Part shown: piece after piece, positions 1 through 5,355 of the stretch | Position numbering within the stretch: position 1 is the first letter of the stretch | Layout of the letters: every line of letters begins with the position of its first letter | From: Sediminibacterium sp. | GTDB taxonomy: Bacteria; Bacteroidota; Bacteroidia; Chitinophagales; Chitinophagaceae | Assembly (NCBI GenBank): GCA_023263235.1 | Contig: JALQXE010000065.1 | Span: 1 to 5,355, forward strand | Direction of reading: 5' to 3' | Length of the DNA: 5,355 nt | Translations under genes and position numbers: made by a program | Notes under the pieces: generated by a model | What the model was told of the DNA's origin: nothing | The model's input: only the letters and a program-made list of their open reading frames with translations | The model's database searches: none

Positions 1-930
1 AGAAAGGACGAATTAAACGATGCATTAAGTTGGTGTAAGCATCAACAAAAACCATTTTTAGTATTAGGTGGGGGGAGTAATATATTATTTACAAAAGATT
101 TTGATGGATTAGTGATCAAAATGGAGATTAAAGGAATTGAACTAGTAAGAGAAACCCCATCTGATATAATCATTAATGTTGGAGCCGGTGAAAATTGGCA
201 TTTGTTTGTAAAATACTGTGTTCAAAAATCTTGGGGTGGAATTGAAAACCTTAGTTTAATTCCTGGTACAGTTGGTGCAGCACCCATACAAAATATTGGC
301 GCGTATGGAGTAGAAGCCAAAGACAGTATTACCCAAATTACGGCATTTGACACCCAAATGAATCAATGGACAACTATCCTAAATAAAGATTGCCATTTTG
401 GATACAGAACAAGCTTATTCAAACAAGAAAAGAATAGGTACATCATTACTGAAGTACAATTTTGTTTACAAAAGCAACCAAAATTACATACTGACTATGG
501 CGCCATTAGAGATGTTCTGCATCGAAAACAAATTAAACAGCCAAGTATTGAAGCCATATCTGATGCAGTTATTGAAATAAGATCAGAAAAACTACCAGAC
601 CCCTCCACACTTGGAAATGCAGGTAGTTTTTTCAAAAATCCCACAGTTAGTTTAGAAGTTTATAATGCTTTGAAAGAAGCATACCCTTCGTTGGTTGCTT
701 TTCCTATTTCCAATACAGAATACAAATTAGCCGCTGGATGGCTTATTGAACAAGCTGGATGGAAAGGTAAAAGAAATGGTGCAGTGGGTTGTTATGAAAA
801 ACAAGCACTAGTGATTGTTAATTATGATGACGCAACAGGCACAGAGATATATAATTTCTCAGAAAAAATTATACAATCTGTCCAAGACAAATTTGGCATC
901 CAATTGGAAAGAGAAGTGAATGTAGTTTAA
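1..930 (+). CDS. murB: UDP-N-acetylenolpyruvoylglucosamine reductase (MurB), 5' end cut by window
   Basis: Cytoplasmic FAD-dependent reductase that uses NADPH to convert UDP-GlcNAc-enolpyruvate to UDP-MurNAc, the second committed step of peptidoglycan precursor synthesis. The frame is open from base 1, giving 309 visible residues. By comparison with E. coli MurB (342 aa), about 25 N-terminal residues lie outside the window. Visible motifs, numbered within the fragment: the FAD-binding GGGSN at 23-27; IPGTVGAAPIQNIGAYG at about 87-103; YR at 135-136, with Arg136 matching E. coli Arg159; Tyr166 matching the substrate-loop Tyr190; GNAGSFFKNP with the proton-donor Ser209 (E. coli Ser229); and LEREV with Glu305 (E. 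coli Glu325). The Tyr190-type loop places it in the type I MurB group. A GTG at 112 is internal, because GGGSN precedes it in frame. The gene ends convergently against the OmpA-type gene and shares TTAA with it. No frameshift or missing key residue is seen. Confidence 0.96.
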   Translation, partial: RKDELNDALSWCKHQQKPFLVLGGGSNILFTKDFDGLVIKMEIKGIELVRETPSDIIINVGAGENWHLFVKYCVQKSWGGIENLSLIPGTVGAAPIQNIGAYGVEAKDSITQITAFDTQMNQWTTILNKDCHFGYRTSLFKQEKNRYIITEVQFCLQKQPKLHTDYGAIRDVLHRKQIKQPSIEAISDAVIEIRSEKLPDPSTLGNAGSFFKNPTVSLEVYNALKEAYPSLVAFPISNTEYKLAAGWLIEQAGWKGKRNGAVGCYEKQALVIVNYDDATGTEIYNFSEKIIQSVQDKFGIQLEREVNVV

Positions 931-2213
931 TACTTCACGACGATCTCTACCCTTCTATTTAATGCTCTACCCTTGTTGGTTTTATTATCTGCAATTGGCT
1001 GATTAAATGCAAAACCTTTAGCTGATAATCGCTTAGCATCAACACCTTTCTTGATCAAATATTGCATCACTGCCTTTGCTCTTGATAAAGAAAGTTTATC
1101 ATTTATTTTTAGTGTACCCGTATTGTCAGTATGACCTCCAATTTCTAATTGAATATTTGCATTATCTGCCATCAATTGAATTAATGAATTTAATGGAGCT
1201 GTTTGTTTTTTAGTCAATTGATTACTTCCTGTTGCAAATTTTAATTTAGAACTTGCTGCGTCGACTAATGGTTGCAAATCTGCACATCCATTATTAGCTG
1301 CAATACCAGCGATAGTTGGACACTTATCTTCTTCATCATTTACCCCATCCTTATCAGTATCAGGAATTGGGCATCCTTCATATCTGCCTAAACCTTTTGT
1401 AGTTGGACATTTGTCTTGCTCGTCATTGATACCATCTTTATCTGTGTCAGGAATTGGACATCCCTTGTATTTTGCAATTCCATCAGTAGAAGGACATTGA
1501 TCTTGTTCGTCATTGATGCCGTCATTGTCTGTATCTGGAATGGGACATCCTTTATATTTTGATATACCTTTTTGATTTGGACAAGCATCTTCTGAATCAG
1601 AAACTCCATCGTCATCACCATCCACTTTAATAGGTGCAGGTGGTAATTCAATCGCTTTCTTATCCTTCCCTTTTATAGGTAATGTATAACTAATACTATG
1701 ACTATAATGCATTTTTGTTAATGAAGAAGCTTCTGCTCTATAAGTACTCATGATATTTACAAATGAGCCATATTTAGCCTTAATCTGCAAACCAGCACCA
1801 ATAGGTGCATAGGCTGTATAATAGGAAAAATGATCTGCTCCCACTCCAATACCAGCAGTAACAAATGGCACTACATTTTTATTATCTGTTGCAAATTTAT
1901 AGTTCAAATTAACATCTAATGCCGTATAATTTTGATTAGATTTTGCTGCAGGAACTTTTAAAGAAGTATAATAGGGATATTTTAAAGAGGCATAATCTAG
2001 ATTAACCATAAAATCAATCTTACTAGTGATCCCTTTAAAATATTGTACACCAAAAGCTGGAACGCCTTTAGTCAATCCTTCTGTTAAATTAGTTTTCTTG
2101 AAATCTAAATAAGATACTCTAAAGCCAATAGCCCCTTTCTTAATGGTTGAGTCTTGAGCAAAAATTGCCGAAGTCAAGATTACACTAAACAATACCAAAA
2201 TTACTTTTTTCAT
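927..2213 (-). CDS. OmpA-family outer membrane protein: beta-barrel, four TSP3 repeats, peptidoglycan-binding domain
   Basis: Predicted outer membrane protein of 428 aa that links the membrane to peptidoglycan. I chose the ATG at 2213 because it begins a clear signal peptide (MKKVILVLF...AIFAQ, residues 1-20, likely cleaved after Ala19). An upstream ATG at 2255 would add 14 non-signal residues and overlap the preceding gene. Residues about 21-180 alternate polar and hydrophobic positions, with many Gly and aromatic residues, like a small beta-barrel. A Pro-rich linker (about 188-197) follows, then four calcium-binding-type thrombospondin type 3 repeats (198-311). The C-terminal OmpA/MotB domain (about 323-428) has GHTDNTG with Asp363 and LSLSRAKAV with Arg378. 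These two are spaced 15 apart, like the diaminopimelate-binding Asp271/Arg286 of E. coli OmpA. NRRVEI is at 419-424. The gene starts 10 bases after the rlpA-like stop, so it is probably co-transcribed, although OmpA proteins are often abundant and a separate promoter is possible. I could not identify one. The specific cellular role is unknown. Confidence 0.93.
   Translation of the reverse strand: MKKVILVLFSVILTSAIFAQDSTIKKGAIGFRVSYLDFKKTNLTEGLTKGVPAFGVQYFKGITSKIDFMVNLDYASLKYPYYTSLKVPAAKSNQNYTALDVNLNYKFATDNKNVVPFVTAGIGVGADHFSYYTAYAPIGAGLQIKAKYGSFVNIMSTYRAEASSLTKMHYSHSISYTLPIKGKDKKAIELPPAPIKVDGDDDGVSDSEDACPNQKGISKYKGCPIPDTDNDGINDEQDQCPSTDGIAKYKGCPIPDTDKDGINDEQDKCPTTKGLGRYEGCPIPDTDKDGVNDEEDKCPTIAGIAANNGCADLQPLVDAASSKLKFATGSNQLTKKQTAPLNSLIQLMADNANIQLEIGGHTDNTGTLKINDKLSLSRAKAVMQYLIKKGVDAKRLSAKGFAFNQPIADNKTNKGRALNRRVEIVVKY
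1281..1622 (-). repeat. Four tandem thrombospondin type 3 (TSP3) repeats inside the OmpA-type gene
   Basis: There are four in-frame units. The first three are 29 codons (87 bases) each, at 1536-1622, 1449-1535 and 1362-1448, and a shorter last unit lies at 1281-1361. Each reads like DxDxDGxxDxxDxCP, then about 10 residues, then GC, and the first three end in PIP. Eight cysteines fall at residues 211, 223, 240, 252, 269, 281, 298 and 310, so the spacing alternates strictly 12, 17, 12, 17. Asp-rich loops of this kind bind calcium in thrombospondin-type proteins. The units differ at many third-codon positions, so they are not a very recent duplication. Confidence 0.9.
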
Positions 2214-2223
2214 AACTGTATTT

Positions 2224-2709
2224 TTAATTGACAGGATTTGTTGTACTATAGCCAATTGCTTCTAAGGTAACTTTTACTATTCCAGAAGATTTTGTTTTTA
2301 ACTGATGTGCCCCAACCCCACTTAAATCTATTACTCTACCCTTTCTCAGCATATTAGGATGCATACGGTCATTGATTCTTACTAAAATGGTTGCCCCATT
2401 TTTCATATTAGTCACTCTTACGAGTGTGTTTAATTTAAACAAATTACAGGCGGCAGTATATTTCTTATTGCGATATCTTTCTCCAGTAGAAGTCAAAGTA
2501 CCATCTAAACCTTTACTATAAAAGCTTGCAATACCGGTAACTCTATTGAGTTCTATGGTAATTCTGTTGGTATCTATTTTTCTTTTATATTTTTTAATAT
2601 TAACTGAATCCAAATAATTGATGGTTGTCAATGTATTTGAATAAATATTTTGCGCCATTGAAACCAATGGTGCATAAAAGAAAAATAATATGATAATCTT
2701 CAACTTCAT
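2224..2709 (-). CDS. Secreted RlpA-like double-psi beta-barrel protein (septal ring lytic transglycosylase family)
   Basis: A 161-aa protein with a signal peptide at residues 1-20 (MKLKIIILFFFYAPLVSMAQ, likely cleaved after Ala19). There is no lipobox cysteine, so it is probably a soluble periplasmic or exported protein rather than a lipoprotein like classical RlpA. The DPBB domain spans about 57-152: GIASFYS (59-65), STGERY with Glu77, YTAACN (84-89), VRVTNMKNG (97-105), RINDRMHP with Asp114, and GRVIDLS (124-130). In the RlpA and MltA families the Asp in NDR is the proposed catalytic acid, and studied RlpA proteins cleave glycan strands lacking stem peptides. Position 88 is Cys where classical RlpA has His (AAH). 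Asp114 and Glu77 are kept, so activity is plausible but unproven. No SPOR domain is present. The gene starts 6 bases after the DUF952 gene, which ends in two in-frame TAA codons. The family call is firm; the enzymatic role is inferred. Confidence 0.85.
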   Translation of the reverse strand: MKLKIIILFFFYAPLVSMAQNIYSNTLTTINYLDSVNIKKYKRKIDTNRITIELNRVTGIASFYSKGLDGTLTSTGERYRNKKYTAACNLFKLNTLVRVTNMKNGATILVRINDRMHPNMLRKGRVIDLSGVGAHQLKTKSSGIVKVTLEAIGYSTTNPVN

Positions 2710-2715
2710 TGATTA

Positions 2716-3027
2716 TTAGTTAATATCAATCACTTCAACTACACTATCCAAATTCAAAGGTCCATAAATATGTGGAAACAACTCATCTAGATCAGTTGCT
2801 AATTCAAATAAAACCGGCCTTTGAACTTTAACTTTTTCAATTTTTAACTTAACTAAACCAGTCTTACCCTTGTAGAATCTGTCCAATACGCCAGCTACCT
2901 GTCTTTCAATTGAACAATGTATAAACCCTTCTTGATCATAGCCTACTGGCTTGTATTCATTATTTTTTTGCGCATCTTCCCACTCTTTTCTTGTGGTTAC
3001 ATGGTATATGTATTCGCTTTCCATCAT
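2716..3027 (-). CDS. DUF952 family small cytoplasmic protein, function unknown
   Basis: A 103-aa soluble protein with no signal peptide or membrane segment. It shows the conserved blocks I recognise for DUF952: IYHVTT near the N-terminus (His9, Thr11), YDQEGFIHCS (His37, Ser39), GVLDRFY (47-52), GLVKLKI (57-63), and FPHIYGPLNLDSVV (His86, Tyr88, Gly89) near the C-terminus. The length is typical for a stand-alone single-domain member. From memory, this family has been linked by fold to the ADP-ribosyltransferase superfamily, but I know of no demonstrated activity. The conserved His/Thr/Ser/Tyr set is consistent with a ligand or catalytic pocket. The start is one of two adjacent ATGs (3027 or 3024), preceded by an A-rich stretch of 11 bases after the aroC stop. 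Its place between aroC and the rlpA-like gene suggests co-transcription and does not by itself reveal a role. Confidence 0.85.
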   Translation of the reverse strand: MMESEYIYHVTTRKEWEDAQKNNEYKPVGYDQEGFIHCSIERQVAGVLDRFYKGKTGLVKLKIEKVKVQRPVLFELATDLDELFPHIYGPLNLDSVVEVIDIN

Positions 3028-3038
3028 TTTTTTCTTTT
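3028..3038 (-). promoter_or_regulatory. A-rich translation initiation leader before the DUF952 gene
   Basis: The 11 bases between the aroC stop and the first ATG of the DUF952 gene read AAAAGAAAAAA on the - strand. There is no GGAGG-like Shine-Dalgarno sequence. Bacteroidota commonly start translation from A-rich, unstructured leaders, so this probably serves as the ribosome entry region. It does not decide between the two adjacent ATG codons. Confidence 0.35.
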
Positions 3039-4034
3039 TTATTTTAAAATTCTAGGAATTTTTTGCTCACGCATCATTAAATCAGCTAACACGATAGCAG
3101 TTACTGCTTCTAATACCACAGGCACTCTTAAAGCTATACATAAATCGTGTCTCCCCTTCACTGAAAATGTTTCTTGTTCATTGGTTTCCCAATTCCAGGT
3201 AATTTGTTCTTTTGGTGTTGAGGACGTTGGTTTTACTGCAATTCTAAAAACAAGATCGTTTCCATTGGTATATCCACCTACTACCCCACCAGCATGATTG
3301 GTTTTAGTTTTACCTGATGCATCTATGATAGCATCATTATGATCTGCTCCAAACATATTAGCTGCAGCAAAGCCAGTACCAAATTCGATTCCACGTATAG
3401 CAGGTATTGCAAATACTGCATGACTAATTAAAGACTCCACTGAATCAAAAAAATGTTCTCCTAATCCAATGGGCAATCCTTTAACAGTACATTCTACTAT
3501 TCCACCAACACTATCTTTTTGATCAATCCCTTTTTGTAAACCTTTTTCCAGATCAGTTTCTCCCGCAATACTTACAATATGTGCTACAACCTCAATCTCT
3601 TTCAATAATTTTTTAGCAATAACACCCGCCCCTACTAAAGCTGCAGTTAATCTGCCACTAAAATGTCCGCCACCTCTATAATCCTCAAAGCCACCAAATT
3701 TATGGTGAGCAGTGAAATCTGAATGTCCCGGTCTTGGCACCGATCTTTGCTTTTCATAATCCCCACTTCGGGTATTATTATTTTCAAAAATCATTGTCAA
3801 AGGTGCTCCTGTAGTAATATCATTAAATAAGCCCGACTTGAAAATAGGCATATCGTCTTCCTGTCTAGGCGTTGTTCCCTTTTGTTTACCTCCTTTTCTT
3901 CGTTCCATATCTACCACAAAATCTTCTACTTTTAATGGTAAGCCTGCAGGACAACCATCCACTACAACACCAACACAAGCGCCGTGCGATTCTCCAAAAA
4001 TTTGCAATTTAAATAAGGTTCCAAACTGATTCAT
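3039..4034 (-). CDS. aroC: Chorismate synthase (AroC)
   Basis: Cytoplasmic enzyme that converts 5-enolpyruvylshikimate-3-phosphate to chorismate by 1,4-anti-elimination of phosphate, using reduced FMN. It is the last step of the shikimate pathway. The 331-aa protein begins MNQFGTLFKLQIFGESHG. The family motifs are in order: GESHG (14-18) with His17; RRKGGKQKGTTPR (45-57); NTRSGDY (87-93); RPGHSD (101-106) with His104; RGGGHFSGR (120-128); FFDSVES (195-201); GIEFGTGF (215-222); TNHAGGVVGG (245-254); KPTSS (268-272); and GRHD (294-297) with Asp297. His17, His104 and Asp297 match the catalytic His17, His106 and Asp367 described for the Neurospora enzyme. The length is slightly below the usual 350-360, with a short C-terminal tail and no missing motif. 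The gene follows aroA by 29 bases, which places the two final chorismate steps in tandem. Confidence 0.97.
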   Translation of the reverse strand: MNQFGTLFKLQIFGESHGACVGVVVDGCPAGLPLKVEDFVVDMERRKGGKQKGTTPRQEDDMPIFKSGLFNDITTGAPLTMIFENNNTRSGDYEKQRSVPRPGHSDFTAHHKFGGFEDYRGGGHFSGRLTAALVGAGVIAKKLLKEIEVVAHIVSIAGETDLEKGLQKGIDQKDSVGGIVECTVKGLPIGLGEHFFDSVESLISHAVFAIPAIRGIEFGTGFAAANMFGADHNDAIIDASGKTKTNHAGGVVGGYTNGNDLVFRIAVKPTSSTPKEQITWNWETNEQETFSVKGRHDLCIALRVPVVLEAVTAIVLADLMMREQKIPRILK

Positions 4035-4044
4035 AATGTTATGC

Positions 4045-4061
4045 TACTTACAAGTTAAGTA
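4045..4061 (-). other. Small inverted repeat between aroA and aroC
   Basis: TACTTA (4045-4050) and TAAGTA (4056-4061) form a perfect 6-base inverted repeat around a 5-base loop, within the 29-base gap after the aroA stop. The stem has only one G-C pair and no U-tract follows on the - strand, so it is not a convincing terminator. It may be chance in AT-rich DNA, or a minor processing or coupling element. Confidence 0.2.
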
Positions 4062-4063
4062 AT

Positions 4064-5335
4064 TTATTGTATATCAACTTTAGCACCCAAATGTTGCAAG
4101 TGCTCGAAAAAGTCGGTATAAGATTTGTTAATGGCTTCAGCCTCAGTGATTTCGATTGGACCGGTAGCTCTTAAAGCCGCTACCCCACATGCCATCGCAA
4201 TTCTATGGTCATGTTGAGAAAACACTGTTTTAGATTGTATTTTCTCTACTCCTTCTATTTTCATTAAATCCCCTTCCAAAATAATAGTCACTCCCAACTT
4301 TGCAAATTCTGTTTGCAAGGTGATGCCTCTATCGCTTTCTTTATGCGCTAATCTATTTACACCCTTTATTGTGGTAACACCTTTACATAAAGATGCCAAA
4401 GCAACCAATGGAGGAAATAAATCCGGACAATCTGTTGCATCAAAATCAAATGCCTTCAAACCATCTTCATTTGCACCAATTATAATGTTATCTTCTTTAA
4501 AAGTTATTGCAGCATTTGCAGATGTCAATGCATTCATCACCGCTTTATCAGCTTGGGTTGAATTTAATTGTAATCCTTTAACAGTTATTGGTCCTGCAAT
4601 TGCACCCGCCACTAATAAAAATGCCGCTCCACTCCAATCACCCTCTACAGTATATTGAATGGTTTCATTCACTTTTACTCTTGACTTGAAGGTGAATTGT
4701 TCATGTTGTTGATGATTCACTTCCCATCCAAAATGCTTTAGCACTGCCAATGTTAGATCTATATAGGGTTTGCTTTTTAATTGATTCACATGTATGGTAG
4801 AATCTGATGCACCTGCCGAAGCATATGCCATTAATAAACCAGTTAAAAATTGAGAGCTCAATGATCCATCAACAGTAATATCCACAGGTTTCAGAGGACC
4901 TTGAATAGCAATTGGTAAATAGCCATTATTGGATTGAATTTGAACACCCAGACTAGGAAATATTTCATCAAAAAAATGCATTGGTCTTTTTACCAAACTT
5001 CCCTTCCCTTGAATAGTGATTGGCTGATTACTTAATGCTGCAATAGGCGTAAACATTCTTATTCCTAAACCACTTTCTCCGCAATTCATTTCAGGACCAA
5101 TTGGCTGAACACCATTTGAATTCACTTCTAAATGATCTGTGTGAGATTGTACTTTAGCCCCTAATTTTTGAATAACATCAATAGCGGCCAGGTCATCGTT
5201 TGAATGACCGGGATTAAAAATTTGAGTTTTTCCATGATGCAATAAAGCTGCTGCACAAGCTCTTTGCATACTACTTTTACTAGCAGGTGCTACTTGTGAA
5301 CCACTCAGACTCGCAGGATATACTATTGCTCGCAT
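4064..5335 (-). CDS. aroA: 3-phosphoshikimate 1-carboxyvinyltransferase (EPSP synthase, AroA)
   Basis: Cytoplasmic enzyme that joins phosphoenolpyruvate and shikimate-3-phosphate to give EPSP, the substrate of the next gene product, AroC. The 423-aa length is typical. Motifs in order: ASKSSMQRA (18-26) with Lys20, Ser21 and Arg25 of the shikimate-phosphate site; CGESGLGIRM (85-94), the PEP-loop equivalent of GNAGTAMRP in E. coli, with Arg93 matching Arg100; SLSSQF (158-163); EGDWSGAAFLL (231-241); DCPDLFPPL (302-310) with Asp305 matching Asp313; HKESDRG (331-337) with Glu333 and Arg336 matching Glu341 and Arg344; HDHRIAM (375-381) with Arg378 matching Arg386; and NKSYTDFF with Lys404 matching Lys411. 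All expected catalytic and substrate residues are present, but the PEP loop is unlike that of class I enzymes. The ATG at 5335 fits the N-terminal length of the family. Only 20 bases remain upstream, so the promoter or preceding gene is not visible. Confidence 0.96.
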   Translation of the reverse strand: MRAIVYPASLSGSQVAPASKSSMQRACAAALLHHGKTQIFNPGHSNDDLAAIDVIQKLGAKVQSHTDHLEVNSNGVQPIGPEMNCGESGLGIRMFTPIAALSNQPITIQGKGSLVKRPMHFFDEIFPSLGVQIQSNNGYLPIAIQGPLKPVDITVDGSLSSQFLTGLLMAYASAGASDSTIHVNQLKSKPYIDLTLAVLKHFGWEVNHQQHEQFTFKSRVKVNETIQYTVEGDWSGAAFLLVAGAIAGPITVKGLQLNSTQADKAVMNALTSANAAITFKEDNIIIGANEDGLKAFDFDATDCPDLFPPLVALASLCKGVTTIKGVNRLAHKESDRGITLQTEFAKLGVTIILEGDLMKIEGVEKIQSKTVFSQHDHRIAMACGVAALRATGPIEITEAEAINKSYTDFFEHLQHLGAKVDIQ

Positions 5336-5355
5336 TTATGAATATAACTTTATCA

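Noticed and set aside
112..114. GTG as a possible start of murB
   Set aside because: The frame is open to base 1, and the conserved FAD-binding GGGSN motif lies upstream of it, so this is an internal Val codon of a truncated gene.
398..580. 60-codon + strand reading frame inside murB
   Set aside because: It is out of frame within strongly conserved murB sequence and resembles no family.
913..936. GAAGT ... ACTTC inverted repeat across the murB/ompA junction as a bidirectional terminator
   Set aside because: The stem is only 5 bases with a loop of about 14 bases and no T-tract, so it is too weak to call.
1388..1651. 87-codon - strand reading frame over the TSP3 repeats
   Set aside because: It is an alternate frame of the repeat-coding DNA, and its own repetitive look is inherited from the 87-base units.
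2214..2255. Upstream ATG at 2255 as the start of the OmpA-type protein
   Set aside because: It would place 14 residues before a textbook signal peptide and overlap the 3' end of the rlpA-like gene by 32 bases. The ATG at 2213 fits better.
2917..3297. 126-codon + strand frame with a hydrophobic N-terminal part
   Set aside because: It lies antisense to the DUF952 gene and aroC. Its hydrophobicity comes from the complement of A-rich and Lys/Glu codons, and both opposing genes are clearly real.
3346..3353. TATGTTTG on the - strand, resembling the Bacteroidota -7 element TAnnTTTG
   Set aside because: It lies inside aroC with no TTTG element at the expected distance, and such matches are frequent by chance in AT-rich DNA.
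3838..4029. 63-codon + strand frame opposite the 5' part of aroC
   Set aside because: It is antisense to highly conserved chorismate synthase motifs, with no recognisable family.
4320..4658. 112-codon + strand frame opposite aroA
   Set aside because: It is antisense to conserved EPSP synthase motifs and has no support of its own.
1..5355. Mobile element, CRISPR, tRNA/rRNA, phage or defence system
   Set aside because: No direct-repeat/spacer array, transposase, integrase, RNA gene signature or nuclease/helicase motif was seen. Nearly every base is accounted for by six recognisable genes.

Overview
This AT-rich window has the character of a Bacteroidota genome. Its start regions lack Shine-Dalgarno sequences, its exported proteins carry short signal peptides ending in 'AQ', it has an OmpA protein with a string of thrombospondin type 3 repeats, and its AroC motifs are of the Bacteroidota type. 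Chitinophagaceae or a close family is my best guess, from protein style only. The window is almost entirely coding: there is no gene-free stretch over 300 bases, and the longest internal gap is 29 bases.

Layout. On the + strand, bases 1-930 hold the 3' part of murB (UDP-N-acetylenolpyruvoylglucosamine reductase), cut by the left window edge. All other genes lie on the - strand and are transcribed right to left: aroA (EPSP synthase, 5335-4064), aroC (chorismate synthase, 4034-3039), a DUF952-type small protein (3027-2716), a secreted RlpA-like double-psi beta-barrel protein (2709-2224), and an OmpA-family outer membrane protein (2213-927). The gaps between these five are 29, 11, 6 and 10 bases, so they look like one co-transcribed group. 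murB and the ompA-type gene converge, and their stop codons overlap within a single TTAA.

How the genes fit together. aroA and aroC encode the last two steps of the shikimate pathway to chorismate, the precursor of aromatic amino acids, folates and menaquinone. The rlpA-like and ompA-like genes encode envelope proteins: a possible peptidoglycan-acting enzyme and a peptidoglycan-anchored outer membrane protein. murB on the other strand acts in peptidoglycan precursor synthesis. The DUF952 protein has no established role.

I see no mobile element, CRISPR array, RNA gene, phage gene or defence system. This is mostly ordinary housekeeping sequence. The points worth a second look are the non-canonical EPSP synthase PEP-site motif, the RlpA-like protein that lacks the usual histidine, the aro/envelope gene grouping, and the zero-spacer convergent gene end.
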